Below are positions 21,728-34,168 of a stretch of DNA of 64,000 nt, in pieces. Source of the stretch: Hippopus hippopus. Lineage: Eukaryota > Mollusca > Bivalvia > Cardiida > Cardiidae. Within the stretch, counting starts at the first letter, position 1; each line of letters begins with the position of its first letter. The stretch is from assembly GCA_946811185.2 (NCBI GenBank), contig OX328106.1:45520311-45584310 (forward strand), in the 5' to 3' direction. Below the pieces are notes generated by a model that was not told where the DNA came from, did no database searches, and saw nothing but the letters and a program-made list of their open reading frames with translations. Made by a program: the position numbers and the translations under genes.

Positions 21728-24700
21728 AATGACAAAGAAGATCCCAAATTAATAGGTGACCCAAATGAATCAGAAATAGTAATCAATGGACATCTCACAA
21801 AAGCTTTACTTGACACTGGAAGCTGTGTCAGTGTTATATCACAATCATTTGCAAATACTATCAAAGATTCTGAGATCAAGGAGATAGACAAACTTCTGAA
21901 GATAGAATGCGCAGATGGAAGTCAGCTGCCATATCTTGGATACATAGAGGCTGATATAACAGTACCAAATGGACTTCCAAATGCTAATCAGAAACCGTGT
22001 TTATTTTTGGTGATACCAGAGACAGAATATTCATCTAAAACCCCTATTATACTTGGGACGAATATACTGAACGATTATCTCGTGGATTGTAGAGATCATT
22101 TCGGCCAGCAATACTTACAAACAGCTAAACTACACACGCCGTGGTATCTTTGTTTCAGAGCCATATCAGTGAGAGAGAGAGAAATGAAAAAGTCGAAGAA
22201 TAGGATAGCCATTATACGAAGTGCAGAACAAAATAAAGTTACAATTAGGCCAAATGAGACAATAGAGATAAAAGGTTATACAGATAAAGAGCTAAATCAT
22301 CCAAATACTCTGGCTATTACACAAGAGTCGAAAGATAGTGGGATCTCTTCAGATATTGACATTACACCAAGTATGGTTCAATTTGAAAATAAGAAGAGGA
22401 AAGAAGTCACTATAAGTTTGTCAAATCTTACTACAAATACGGTGACAATATCACCAAAGACCTTTATTTGTGAACTCCAACCTGTAACTTTGGCCGAGGA
22501 CATAGACATGCATGAGAACAATCCATCCAAACCAGATCTCATTGATTCATTATCTATGGACAAGAATAACTTACTATCCCAAGAAGAGAAAGTCAGATTG
22601 AAAGACCTACTGAGGAAACACGAAGAAATTTTCTCAACAAGCGAGAAAGATATTGGTCATTGTGATATGATCAAACATAGGATAAATCTTTTGGCAGATA
22701 AACAAATACCTTTTAAGGAAAGGCATAGAAGAATACCACCTCAGATGATAGAAGAAGTTCGAAACCACATTAATCAGCTATTGTCGAGTGGAATTATTAG
22801 AAAATCAAAGTCCCCCTGGGCAAGCAATGTGGTACTTGTGAGAAAAAAGAATGGCTCATTACGCATGTGCGTAGACTATCGCAGCCTGAATAGCCGCACA
22901 GTTAAAGACGCCTACGCCCTACCCCGAATTGAAGAGATATTCGATGTACTTAAAGGTAGTCAGTACTTTAGTACAATCGATATGAAATCGGGCTACCATC
23001 AAGTAGAAATTGAGGAAGAACACAAGGAGCGTACAGCATTTACCGTCGGCCCATTAGGTTTTTACGAATATAACAGGATGCCCTTCGGGCTATCCAATTC
23101 ACCAGCTACCTATCAGAGACTCATGGAAGAGGTCTTAGGGGATTATAACATGACGATATGTGTGATTTATTTGGATGACCTGATTGTCTTCTCGAATTCT
23201 TTTGAGGAACATCTCTACCGCCTTGACCTCGTTTTGACAAGATTGAGACTGCATAACATTAAATTGTCTCCTCAAAAATGCACTTTTATCCAGGAGAAAG
23301 TTGGATTTTTAGGCCACATTGTGAGTGCAGAGGGAATAGAAACAGACCCTGAGAAAATAAACAAAGTGAGAAATTGGCCAAGTCCAACAAATGCAGATGA
23401 TTTAAGATCATTTCTTGCATTCGCTGGATACTATAGAAGATTTATTAAAGACTTTAGTAAGATAACTCGACCCTTATCTGAACTTCTGCCACCAACGACC
23501 AAAAAGAAGAGCAATAGAAAAAGATACATCCAAAAAGAATGGAACTGGACAGGAAAAGAAGAAGCCATATTTCAGGAGTTGAAGAAGATCTTGTCATCAC
23601 CACCGATCTTGGCATATCCCGATTTCGCCATTCCATTTGAACTGCACACGGACGCGTCAGCTAAAGGACTAGGAGCTGTATTATACCAACAACAAGATCA
23701 GCAAAAGAAAGTAATTGCTTACGCTAGCAGGTCCCTGACAAAAGCCGAAAAGAATTATAGTGCATTCAAACTTGAATTCTTAGCACTCAAATGGGCCGTG
23801 ACCGAAAAGTTCGCAGATTATCTGACGTTAAACCACTTTACGGTTTTAACTGATAACAACCCGTTGACCCATATACTTACAACTGCAAAACTTGACGCAA
23901 CAGGGCATCGTTGGGCATCGGCGTTGGGAGAATTTACCTTTGATATCTTTTATCGGCCTGGGTTAAAGAACATTGATGCTGATACTATGAGCAGATACCC
24001 GTTTGAAAAGATTAAGAAGGATGCAGATGATGAACTTATCAAAATAGATGATAAGACAGTAAAAGCTATCTGCTCACCGGTTGTTCCAGCCGCTTTTATT
24101 GAGATATTACCATGCTACAATATTAACATCGTGGATGCAACAGAAACACCGGGCCAAACACTAGCTGTGAAAGAGCTTAGGGAAATCAGAAGAGCACAGA
24201 GAGAGGACCCGCTCATTGAAAGATGGCGTATTGCAGTGATTGATAAGTTTGTTCCCCAGGGAATACTAAATAAGGATGATTCGAACATGAGGAAACAATA
24301 CAAGAATCTGTACATGAAAAGAGGTCTTCTGTATAGGAAAGTTCAAGAAGAGGATAGAGAATTAGAGCAATTGGTGCTACCGACGAAGTACAGAAAAGAT
24401 GTACTAAAAGCTTTACATAATGATGTCGGGCACCCTGGAAAAGAAAGAACCGTTAAATTAGCGAGAGAAAGATTCTACTGGCCAGGAATGTCTTCAGAGA
24501 TAGACAAATGGATAGAAAGGTGCGATAGGTGTTTGAGAAGAAAATCACCAACGAATGAGAGAGCGCCACTCGTTAATGTCCATTCCACATATCCCCTGGA
24601 GTTAGTCTGTTTCGATTACTTGACCCTGGAACCATCTAAAGGCGGAATTTCAAATATTCTGATAATAACGGACCATTTTACAAAATTCGCCCTTGCAGTG

Positions 24701-26176
24701 CCGACAAAAAATCAGACGGCTAAGACGACTGCAGAAGCTTTCCTCAATGAATTTATAGTCCACTACGGAATTCCTACTAGACTACACTCAGACCAAGGTG
24801 CGAATTTTGAGAGTGATATTATCAAAGAGCTTTGTAAACTAACAAACATCAGCAAATCCCATACAACGCCATACCATCCACAGGGCAATGCAGGTCCTGA
24901 AAGATTTAATCGAACGCTACTTAATATGTTAGGAACTTTAGAAAACAACCAAAAAAGTGATTGGAAGAAATACATCAGTTCTCTGGTATTCTTTTATAAC
25001 AGCACTCCACACGAGTCAACAAATATTTCCCCATTTGAACTGATGTTTGGAAGAAAGCCAAAACTACCAGTGGACATAGAGTTTGAACAGGCAATAGATG
25101 AATCGACAACTAAGACCACCAAGGAGTACATATCAGACCTAAAGAATAGGATGGAAAGAACAAGAGAAATAGTCGAAAGACACGTGCAGAAAGCAAAGAG
25201 TAAGAACAAAAAGTACTATGACAGAAAAGCAAAAGGAGTGAAAATAACTTGTGGAGATACTGTCTTAGTGAAGAGAGTTGCCTTCGATGGAAAACATAAG
25301 ATCTCTGACAAGTTTGAAGACGAAACTTATATTGTCATCGAGCAACCTAGACCTGAAATCCCTGTGTTTCGAATACGAGCAAAGGATACTGGGTTAGAAA
25401 AGACACTTCACAGGAACCTTTTATTAAAGATAGAAAGTGAAATTGTGAAGGAGAAAGATGAAATAGAAGAAATTGAAGATGCATCTAAAGTGAATAAGAC
25501 TCATGACGTCATGAGTGAGATACTTGACATCAGTGAAGGAGAAGATGTTGTAAGAGTTATAACTGAAGATGGGGACGCCCATATTCCTAAGACTGATGCG
25601 AGACTGGATAATAAAGAGAACGGAGAAGACAAAGAAGATTCAGATGATGATTCTGATGACTGGGTCAATATTGACGCTGGAATGAAAGGAGAAAAGATAG
25701 AATATAGTGTAAAAGAAACGTCTCAGGATGATAATTTACATGATTTGAACCTCATAGGGACAAGTAATGATAGTCATATCGAGCAGACTGTTGAAACACA
25801 GACGGATCAGACGATGACAGAAGAGAAAGATACAGAAAAGACAGCGGTTGAAACAAAAGGTTCAGAGACAGTAGAAACAAAGGCGCAGAACGAAGAAAAA
25901 ATAGTCGAAGATGTGCAGAATCAAGAAGAAGAGAATACTGAAACAAAGACAGATGTAAAGGAAGATAAAGGAAAAATAGAACCACAGAAACCTACACCAA
26001 GACGTTCAACAAGAGAGCGAAAACCTCCAGATAAATACGGCAATTATGTTATGTACCAAATGACAAGACCTGTAGAAAGTCGTGTTCAAGCACTTGATGC
26101 ATTGATAAAATCTGGGGCACTCATTTTTATGAATGAAGATAAAGTGCTAAAACTTTTAACAACTATTGTCGAATAG
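21693..26176 (+). CDS. pol: Retrotransposon Pol polyprotein (PR-RT-RH-IN)
   Basis: Made as a Gag-Pol fusion after the -1 shift; the open frame runs from 21644 (a nominal Met) to 26176. Residues are counted from 21644. Aspartic protease has D57-T-G in ALLDTGSCVSVIS. Reverse transcriptase has YLDD at 509-512. RNase H has LHTDASAKGLG with Asp670. Integrase has the zinc-binding H925, H930, C960, C963, then catalytic D991, D1050 and E1086 (35 residues between the last two). After the integrase there is a long acidic, Glu/Asp/Lys-rich tail (about 1280-1450), then a basic RRSTRERKPPDKYG motif near the end. No stop or frameshift is seen, so the enzyme looks intact. No clear chromodomain. Confidence 0.95.
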
Positions 26177-26578
26177 TATTGTAATCAAATCATGTATTTC
26201 CATTGTTTTAATCAATTAATATATTTTTTAGCAGGTTCATGAAGGTCATTGAATAGCATGTTGTGCGCTTTAATGTATGATATATATTGAGTTGATCGCA
26301 CAAATGATGTTTTTCGTATTTTTGAGTTTCAGATTATGATGTGCTGAACCGGTTAGATAAGAGTACGTGAAATGCTTGGAAGCATTTTGTGACTGCAGGG
26401 GGAGAAAACAATTCGATGTTGTGACTCAACACACGGACTTATCGCAATTAAAATGTTTTGAACAGTGCTTCAGATCTTCTGGCATCATTTCTTTCCTTGT
26501 TCGAAAAATTTGGTTTAAGAAATTTGTGGATATTTTTATTTGAGCTTGGTTTTGTTTAATGACGAGACGTCATTTCTC
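26177..26578 (+). other. Retrotransposon 3' untranslated region
   Basis: About 400 bp between pol and the polypurine tract; no frame of note. Confidence 0.8.
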
Positions 26579-26592
26579 AAGGAGCGGGAGTA
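26579..26592 (+). other. Polypurine tract
   Basis: AAGGAGCGGGAG directly before the 3' LTR, the usual plus-strand primer site; the tract has one C. Confidence 0.8.
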
Positions 26593-27361
26593 TGTAACCG
26601 GGCTTTCAGTCCTTTGATTTTAACTATTGTGTTATTTTTAGTTCATCACGTGTTTTATTGGCGGCATCGAGAGGATCTCGGGTATTATTTTGAAAAAATA
26701 CGGCTAGAAGTTGTTTGAACAAAACATTTAGCATTTAAAAAAGGATTTGGATCATATTCATTGTTGTCAGTACGTATCGTATGTTCTGATGTGTTTCTCT
26801 TTTTGTCGTAATGTTGTTGATCTGAATACAATTCGTTTCGGGAGTTTTGATCGTTGAGATTTGTCTTCATTTTCAAGTCATTGCCGGTTTTCGCGGTCAT
26901 CCCTTATCCCGATCCCTCACTGCACACACTAACAGCTAATCATTGTTCTTTTACAGTTCACCTGCACGGCGGAGACAATTTGAGAAGAGAGATGATAGTT
27001 TGCATGTACAGTTAATCCCATAGATTGGTAAGTGTATGATATTAGGCTCTGTAATTAATTGGTGTTGTTGAAAACATTGTGGAAAATGGAGCAGGTTTAG
27101 ATAACTATCATTAGTCATTGTTGTAATGATTAATATCCTATCACTACTCATATTAGGTTCATAAGATTGAGAGATATTTAGTTTTAGGTGAACTAGAATG
27201 TTGAATATGTATTAAGAATGGCATTTGTATATATTTCAGATTGTATTTAGACGTAGAAGACTCTAAAAGAAAGATTAAAAAGATACAGTTAGATCGATTT
27301 GTCTCATTCCTTTACCAATCCATACAAAGGACAGTTATCACACCCACTCCACTTGGTTATA
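26593..27361 (+). repeat. 3' LTR (769 bp)
   Basis: Same length and, by eye, the same sequence as the 5' LTR; followed by the TATT target duplication. Confidence 0.95.
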
Positions 27362-27365
27362 TATT

Positions 27366-27410
27366 TATTTTAATCTTAAACAGTTCAGTGACTTTTCAGC
27401 TTTGACCTTT

Positions 27411-27441
<31 letters not shown>

Positions 27442-28002
27442 AAACCATCGTTATTGTCATCATATCCACCACAATTATTGAAAACTATGCCTCCTCCTTC
27501 CTCTCCTGCCCTGTCGGCAATCATCATCATCATCATCATTATCATCATCATTGCAACAACAAGGTTGTTTTGGTCTCAAAAAATTCGGACAATATAGATA
27601 TATGATCAGACTGCACACTGTACAAACTGAGCAGTTTGATTTTGATCTACATTGTTTGCAAAAGCAGCTAAAATTGTGCTTGGGGCCAATATATGGGTTC
27701 CATGTGCAATATACCAAATACATATTCAGGAATAGCGTTGCGTCATTTATGTCAATTAGATCTTCTTCTAATTATTATTGATTATTGGAGACCAGACCTC
27801 ACTCACAAGGTGTAATTACTAACGTTATGTGAAGGGACTTTCTCTGTTTACATGGAAACAGAAATAAGAATATTGGCATAGAACTACTCTTAGTGCTAAC
27901 GCTCCTTTACGGGCAGGGTAACCATTTCAACTGATTTCGGATTATCACCTTAAGCGGAATGAAGGTAAACTTATTTATTTTGGCATACAGAAAAGCCTGA
28001 TG
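27366..28002. other. Right flank of the retrotransposon with microsatellites
   Basis: (TAA)n with an A-run at 27411-27445 and (ATC)n at 27518-27552. The rest shows no gene. Confidence 0.5.
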
Positions 28003-28054
28003 AAGATCAGAATGCATAAAACATGCAGTCTGATTTTGCATACATACAGTGTTG
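28003..28054. repeat. Palin-B core fragment
   Basis: agatcagaatgca..tgcagtctgatt, an imperfect version of the Palin-B palindrome without outer ends. Confidence 0.5.
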
Positions 28055-28208
28055 GTTGAGTTTCACTTCTTTTGTGAAAGGGTTTTGATAAAAAATAAAA
28101 CCTATAGGTGAATTTTTCATCATCTTGTGAAGAGTTAAGACATGGAAAAATCAGGGTGAAAATTTTAGTGACTTTCAGTTTGTTTTCGGTCAAAACATTG
28201 TTCCATAG

Positions 28209-28518
28209 GAAAGACTGATTGATTGATTGATTGTATGGTGTTTAACGCCGTTTTCAACATTCTTTGAGTTATATCGCGGTGGCCAGTGCATCTCTCCATG
28301 CTTTCCTGGAGTTTCTTTTACCAGTACTCTGCACAATATTCTTTCCAAGCCACTGACTGCTTTCCCTCATAACCATCGTCGAAACAATGGTGAGAGAGGA
28401 ATGAATCCTGTCGCAATGACTGCCATCCATCCTCGGAAAGAAATTGGCAGAGCCGGGTATCGAACCAGCGACCTCCCGTTCTCAAATCCGTTCGCTACCA
28501 ACTGAGCTACTGGGGCTC
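28209..28518 (-). mobile_element. tRNA-derived SINE, nearly full length
   Basis: On the minus strand it starts with a tRNA-like head, cccagtagctcagttggtag (A box) and ggttcgatacc (B box), and ends ttgaaaacggcgttaaacac then a (CAAT)n tail (28209-28232 on +). This tail is characteristic of SINEs I know from molluscs. Transcription would use RNA polymerase III. It is too long and unstructured after the head to be a tRNA gene. Confidence 0.9.
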
Positions 28519-29326
28519 GGCTCCAAGTTGAAGAAATTGCTTACTCTGAGAAGTTTTTTTTTTTAAATTGGCCTCGTTGTTTTGATGAATGGTCGCACAA
28601 ATAGAAGAGGCAGCATCAAAAACTCCTCAGTGTTAGAGCTATAGTAATGATGATGGCGCCATGTGCTTTATGAGGACAGTGTAGATCAAGATCATACTTA
28701 AAAGAAAGAATATCTTCTCTGTTCTTGGACCTTTAGCACCCGATTCTTTTGGACAATCCGGCTCTAGGATGTATTCTAATAAGATTTAGGTCTTCCCTAC
28801 AATGTTAATTACATACTAATATATGCTGTCCAGCCTGTACTAAACAAAGAACAAGACACTGAAAGTGTACTTGCCTAAGACAGGTGTTTGCTTAATACAG
28901 GCAAAGTTCAACATATCTGCCTTGTTTTGCAACACAATATATTTATTATACTGCAAAGAAATTTCTCGTGATCTGATTGGATAATATGCCCCGAACACAC
29001 GTATATATCATGTACACTGGCAAAACCAACGTAAAAGCAGTTTCCCTTTCGGGAGCCCCGTATACATGACTACACTATCAATACAACATCCAAAATGGCG
29101 GCGTCGATCAAGATTAACATCAAGATTATTCGCCAAGCTGTACGTTTTAGCACGTATTACCAAGGTTTCAGTGACGTCAGTTCCCAGTGACGTCAGTTTT
29201 CATTGAATTGGGGCACTCAGAAGGGAAATTATACTTTGTCAGCTTACTCAATTTTTTAAACCAAAAAACAGGTAAAATTCGCTTAACAAACGTTGGAATG
29301 GTAAAACTTTGCAGTATAATAAATTC
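28519..29326. other. Unassigned intergenic stretch
   Basis: Includes a weak Palin-B half core (28675-28700), an AAAATGGCGGC motif near 29094, and tandem GTGACGTCAGTT (29171-29198). A promoter is possible but no exon can be drawn. Confidence 0.35.
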
Positions 29327-29470
29327 GTTGTACGGTCAGGTGGCAGGGGACTTGGAAACTTGTTCACGGATGTGGTGAATCATGGTGCCACCTCGCCTTC
29401 GGCTCGGGACGACATGATTCACCACAGCCGTGAACAAGTTTCCAAGTCCCCTGCCACCTGACCATACAAC
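29327..29470. repeat. 58-bp inverted repeat (hairpin element)
   Basis: Arms 29327-29384 and 29413-29470 pair with only a few mismatches (gttgtacggtcagg.. with ..cctgaccatacaac) around a 28-nt GC-rich loop. Origin unknown; no target duplication identified. Confidence 0.9.
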
Positions 29471-29479
29471 TAATAGTGT

Positions 29480-29738
29480 ATAAGCCATGCTCTGGCAAAA
29501 GCGGGCATAATGCATCTCTCTAATGCATTATACCAAGCAGGTAATTACATAGCTATGAATCCATAAAGTTCTTTAACAACTGTCTAAATGATGAGTTAGA
29601 GGGGTTATTTGACACTCAAAAACTTGACTAGTAGCAAAAAGTTTTGGCCCAGGTAAGCCTGCGCGGAATGCGCAGGCTGACCTGAGTCGACACTTTTTGC
29701 AGATGCATTACACCCCTTTTTCACAGAGCATGGCCCAA
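29480..29738. mobile_element. Palin-C MITE
   Basis: Family ends: left agccatgctctggcaaaag.g, right cccctttttcacagagcatgg, with an internal palindrome agcctgcgc..gcgcaggct next to gacctgagtcgac. TA lies at the flanks, suggesting a Tc1/mariner-type origin. Other copies: 44226-44468, 48234-48488, 49548-49793. Confidence 0.8.
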
Positions 29739-29750
29739 TATATATGCCTT

Positions 29751-29986
29751 TTTAAGTCTTTAGCAGACGACAACTTGAATGTTAGACTGGACCAGATGAA
29801 AGCATTTGCAGACGATAATTGAAGAAAAGGCTCAAATGATCAAACCTTGTCCTTTAAAGAGTAGAAACATTTTGGAGAAAAGGGAAAATGTTGGTTGCTA
29901 GAATTTTCTCATTTTCCCACATTGTTTTCAGAATTTCTCTTTGTCGGGGTCGTTTTAGCACGGGCCTTTGTTTGGTAAGGGGTTAA
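29751..29986. mobile_element. Palin-A MITE
   Basis: Left end ttaagtctttagcagacgac, core about 29868-29932, right end tttggtaaggggttaa. Confidence 0.8.
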
Positions 29987-30009
29987 TACAGTTTGCGTGC
30001 TTTTTTTGA

Positions 30010-30181
30010 AGCTGATTGATTGAATTTGACTTTATTTACCGTCGCCACCGGTTGCCCATATGGGCGACGTCCCTGAAGACTGTTATTGTTATGGGGAATA
30101 GTGCAAGGTACACTGGACGAAACCCATCCTAAGTTACGCCAGGTTTTTTAAAACGTGCTTGGTGTATAGCACCGTCACACG

Positions 30182-30212
<31 letters not shown>

Positions 30213-30328
30213 TATATATTAGTAATTTTAGATGGCCAGCCGTGGGGCTCGAACCCACACCCCAGGTGACCCTAGACTTGATGTTTGCAAGTCCTACACT
30301 CTACCACCTGAGCTATGCCGGCTGGTCT
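30010..30328 (-). mobile_element. tRNA-derived SINE, second type
   Basis: Minus-strand head: ggcatagctcaggtggtag (A box) and gtgggttcgagcccc (B box). The body (gacgtcgcccatatgggc, tttacc) differs from the 28209 type, so this is a different SINE family sharing only a tRNA head. Confidence 0.85.
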
Positions 30329-31149
30329 TTACAGACTGAGTGGCCTCCAAGACATGTTTAAAAGTATACATGTAGGTTCCCCCATGATATGAGACAGGGA
30401 TAGTAAATATCATATGGTATACCTTCCTTGCTTAAGATAAGCAGAAAATGACTTCGAATAACATGAATGACAAATTATGGATATTTAATTCACGTAAGTT
30501 TAGGGTTTAACTGAAACGTAAATTTGTACTTACACGTACCTGTCAAAGAATGTGTAAACGTTGCAACGAAAAGGAAAAGAAATGCTCCAATAAAGTTTGG
30601 TGTATGTGTATGCAATTATTTTAAAATGAAAAGTAACCAAAACCATTCACGGAACACGCATTTTCGAATGCATTTGATGTTGTCCACTTTTCCGTATTTT
30701 GATAGTGCGCAAAAGTCGTATTTGTTTTAGCCAAAGCCTCGTAAATACTCTTTTTAAAGGAGAACTTTACATGTTTCAGAAAATGTTTCCGTTTTAATTT
30801 TGGTGTTATATCAGCAAAGATATCTCACGTAATAGAGGAAGATATGAGTTATTGTTCGCTGAGTTTCTAGATTATTGTATTCGTCACACTTGGCAATATG
30901 TACAAAGTAAAATTCTTATGGAAGTCTTAACTTGAGTACACACTTGAATCAGCAGCCGTACAATAACATTGGTACGAACCGTTGTACGAAACATGTGGTT
31001 CTGACGAAAGAACACAAGGGACAGAAAGTAGGGGAAAGGAAAAGAAACATCGATCATGCGTTTTATATCTTGACTATTGTGTACCGTAAACTTAATGACG
31101 ATAAACATGTCAGTTTAAATCTGGTAAATTTTGGCAAATAAAGTCTGTA
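30329..31149. other. Unassigned AT-rich stretch
   Basis: No gene, splice-supported exon or repeat recognised. Confidence 0.35.
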
Positions 31150-31508
31150 TGATACCGAACAACAAAATTCTAGACTCCTCACATGGAAAGCACTTGCAGA
31201 CGACAATTCTAGCTATACAGTATGGGTGAAAGATATCAGAATTATTCCCGATTTCAAGATTTTTGGCCTATCAAAAATCCAAATTCTCCTCACTCTCTCC
31301 TATTCAAAATTGCTAGAATTTGTAGGAACATCTTACTTTCACTCATGCCTTAGCTAGCATGGTTCAAACGATGGGATTTGCAGTTAAAAGGTTACCAAAG
31401 TTGGTGAAAAAGAAGGAAATGCTGATTACCAGTATTTTCTCCTTTTCCCACAATGTTTCAAATTTCCTAAGGGTTGTTAAAACAGGGCATTGTTTGGTAA
31501 AGGGTTAA
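31150..31508. mobile_element. Palin-A MITE split by a small insertion
   Basis: Left part aacaacaaaattctagactc with catttgc-like segment, right part with core about 31412-31463 and end tttggtaaagggttaa. Between them (about 31215-31365) lies a small element with inverse ends atgggtgaaagat / cttactttcactcat. Confidence 0.65.
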
Positions 31509-31668
31509 AGGGACTAGCTGTTGGACATCCGAGATACCTGGGATACTTGTAAGAAGTAAACCTGATTCAGGTATTTAAAGAAAATTCTTATAATTGAGAG
31601 CAGGCTAAACAAGAAAGAAAAGTCAAAGGAGTATCACAATAGCTCACTTGAGAAACAACAGTAAACAA

Positions 31669-31902
31669 TTGTAATCAGATAACAGAATTTAAAACTTGTC
31701 CAAATAGAAAGCATTAATTTTGCAGACGACAGGTTCAGTGGCGCAAATGATGTTCCTCAAGTGATGAGATTTGTCTTTGAACTGGTAGATAAAATTGGGA
31801 GAAAAGAAAAAAAATCTGGTTACCAGCACTCTCTCACAATTTTTTCAAAAGCCGTCTTTCCTAGAGTCATTAAACCATGGAATTGTTTAATAATGGGTTA
31901 AA
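31669..31902. mobile_element. Palin-A MITE
   Basis: aaacttgtccaaatagaaagc segment, shortened core about 31796-31842, right end gtttaataatgggttaa. Confidence 0.65.
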
Positions 31903-32005
31903 TCAGTCTGAATTTTAAATGAAAGTCAGATAGAAAACTGTCAACTTTTCAAGAACAGTAATTTTCCAGTCCTTACTACTCTAATAAATTGATAACTAAT
32001 TCATT

Positions 32006-32202
32006 TAAACCTTTACTCAAAAATCCTATGTTTTAAGAACCCTGGAGAATAAAGAGTTTGAAAACACTCTTTTTGAACAATGTATATTATACTTTTAAAG
32101 ACAAATCCAGGCATTTGAGAAACAACTAAATTTATTTTCTGCTAATGGATCTACTTCTGATATGGATGAGTTCAAATGTTTATTGTTTGGCAAAGAGTTA
32201 TT
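32006..32202. mobile_element. Palin-A MITE, degraded
   Basis: ttaaacctttactcaaaaatc at the left, gtttggcaaagagttat at the right; the core palindrome has mostly been lost. Confidence 0.55.
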
Positions 32203-32886
32203 TTAAAGGTGACACTTTTTGAATGATTTAGATCCTTGGGAAGGCAAAAATGTTGTAAGTATGAAAGCTTCGCCACCAGGTTTCTGAATAGTATACATGT
32301 GTGCTGCCTCTGAAAAAAGATCCAATTAGGCAATTACAAATTTCTATTCTGTTAACACGGGAATAGAAACATGCAGTATGGAAATTATAAGAATTTTCAG
32401 ATACAACCTAAATAAATACCTGGTATTTATGGCAAAAGTTTACCAATGCCACAACTTGCAACATGGTTGACTCATTGAAATTTTATCATCATCATTATTA
32501 TTATTAGTAATAGTAGTAGTAGTAGCAGTAGTAGTAAGAGTAGTGCTTGTGTTGAATTTGTCACATTTTCATACACAGGTCAGAGTGAAAATGTGTAAGT
32601 AAATTGATTAAATAATTTCAAGTTACAGTAACATATAACTTATTAGTACCTACATAGATTGGCCTAAATATGAACAACTTAATTAGCTGATAAATATCTA
32701 ATATTTGTACAAATGGCATGTTTATTAATATTTTGTGATTGTTAATGATCCATAGAAAAATAATCTCCATTGTAGAAGCAAATTTATGTAGATATTTGAC
32801 ATACAACAATGGAGTCAAAGAATTCCATCTGTTGTACTATATCTGACCAAAGTGCACAAAGAAGTTCTTATGCTGGACCATGGTCT
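32203..32886. other. Unassigned stretch with a trinucleotide repeat
   Basis: Imperfect (ATC/TTA/TAG)n at about 32484-32536; otherwise nothing recognised. Confidence 0.4.
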
Positions 32887-33052
32887 GGGTCCATATTCTT
32901 CAACCATTCTTAGGAGTATTCTTTGTCTAATTCTCAAGAATTTTCTAAATTTGAAATGGTTTAGCCAGTCAATAGGTTGTGTTACTTTCAAATTTAGCAA
33001 ATTATTCAGTGGATTAAGAATATTCTTAAAAATGGCTGGTGAATATTGACCC
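32887..33052. mobile_element. Palindromic MITE (GGGTC-ended)
   Basis: Starts gggtccatattcttcaacc and ends ggtgaatattgaccc; same family as 7411-7607 with a shortened middle. Confidence 0.8.
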
Positions 33053-33800
33053 TTGTGTTCTAGTCTAGAATCACCAGAAGTACATATAGCTCCACGAAGA
33101 TTGTTGGAATTACAGCCCTTATAAATAAACATGTGTAACACCTGGCCATTTGGCAGTAACCAGATAATGCAGGAAATTGATATTCTCTTTGTTTTGTACT
33201 GGGACCTGAGTAACCATGTCACCAGTCTATGAATAAATAATCAGGGTAATTTTCTGGTCTATGTAATCCAAATTCTCAGTGGACTGAATTCTCCAGCCTC
33301 AGGTTTTATTGGATGTACATTGCATGAATTGGAACTATATAAGTTGTACTTAATATTTGGTATGTTTTATTATTTCGGGCACCAGAAAGAGAGGGGGGAA
33401 GAGAGAGAGAGTAGGATAGGCAGGCAGGCTACTGTGAAAGACTACCTGTGTCCATACAGAGATCTCGTATATATATTTCTTTTTCAATCAGTCATGCATG
33501 TATGCAATAAACATTTTTTAAAATCTCATTCCTGAGGACCATGAATACCTATCCAGTGCTACCTACTTGACCTTCCTACAGGAAAGCTAGGCACCACTGG
33601 ATGCTTGATTATAGATCTAGGCTTTCTTAACAATAGACACCTGCATTGTTTTTCAGGGATCCCATAAGAAAGGCAAAACCAGCTAACAGATATTGACATA
33701 ACAGCATCTACCTTACGCTACACTACAGCAAAGTTTTTATATGAAGTTTAAAATGAAGTCAACTTTCAGTGTTATATCACCAAGGTGATTCTGTTATGCA
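33053..33800. other. Upstream region of the prominin-like gene
   Basis: No repeat family recognised apart from a short (GA)n at about 33389-33408. Regulatory sequence may lie here but no site can be supported. Confidence 0.35.
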
Positions 33801-33808
33801 CTTTACGG

Positions 33809-33820
33809 TATATAAAAAGA
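33809..33820 (+). promoter_or_regulatory. Candidate TATA box of the prominin-like gene
   Basis: TATATAAAAAGA lies about 60-70 bp before the start codon at 33880. A start of transcription about 30 bp downstream would leave a 5'UTR of roughly 40 nt. A non-coding first exon further upstream cannot be excluded. Confidence 0.4.
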
Positions 33821-33879
33821 GAAAATAAAATGTGATTTGAAATCAGCAGAAAAGTTAGATCAATATTGAATGGACAGAA

Positions 33880-34168
33880 ATGGAGATACAACAACACATC
33901 TATTACTGGATGTGCAGTATAACATGCCTATGGATAGTATCTTTACCTACTTTGATTGAGAGTTCAACCCCAGTTTATTCCCCACAGAACTTGTCAGATA
34001 CTAGCGGAAACTTTGCCTTTAGTAATGCTACAATTATTTGGGCAACTTTGCCTATCGGAGAGGCTTATCAGGGCATTTCTGTCAGCAGAATAAGTGGAGG
34101 GCTTGAGGTGTTTTACAGTATGGTACATGGCTTTATAACAGTTGTTCTACCTAAGGGCATCCCAGATG
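33880..34168 (+). CDS. PROM1-like: Prominin-like exon 1
   Basis: Start Met, hydrophobic signal peptide (CSITCLWIVSLPTL), then the conserved N-terminal segment GGLEVFYSMVHGF. Donor G|GTGAGT; ends in phase 1. Confidence 0.9.

Larger units (their letters stand above)
17657..27361 (+). mobile_element. Complete Ty3/gypsy LTR retrotransposon (9.7 kb)
   Basis: Two 769-bp LTRs, a primer-binding site next to the left LTR, gag and pol in overlapping frames, a polypurine tract next to the right LTR, and a 4-bp target duplication TATT (17653-17656 and 27362-27365). Domain order PR-RT-RNaseH-IN defines Ty3/gypsy. No env-like frame follows pol. LTRs that match throughout by eye and intact frames point to a recent insertion. 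It lies about 6.5 kb upstream of the prominin gene in the same orientation. Confidence 0.96.

Noticed and set aside
21412..21732. Glu-rich frame overlapping gag
   Set aside because: A shadow of the Arg/Gly tract of gag in another frame.
28440..28518. Possible tRNA gene (A and B boxes)
   Set aside because: The head continues into a SINE body and tail; no proper cloverleaf end.
30230..30328. Possible tRNA gene (minus strand)
   Set aside because: Boxes are those of a SINE head; the surrounding sequence is a SINE body.
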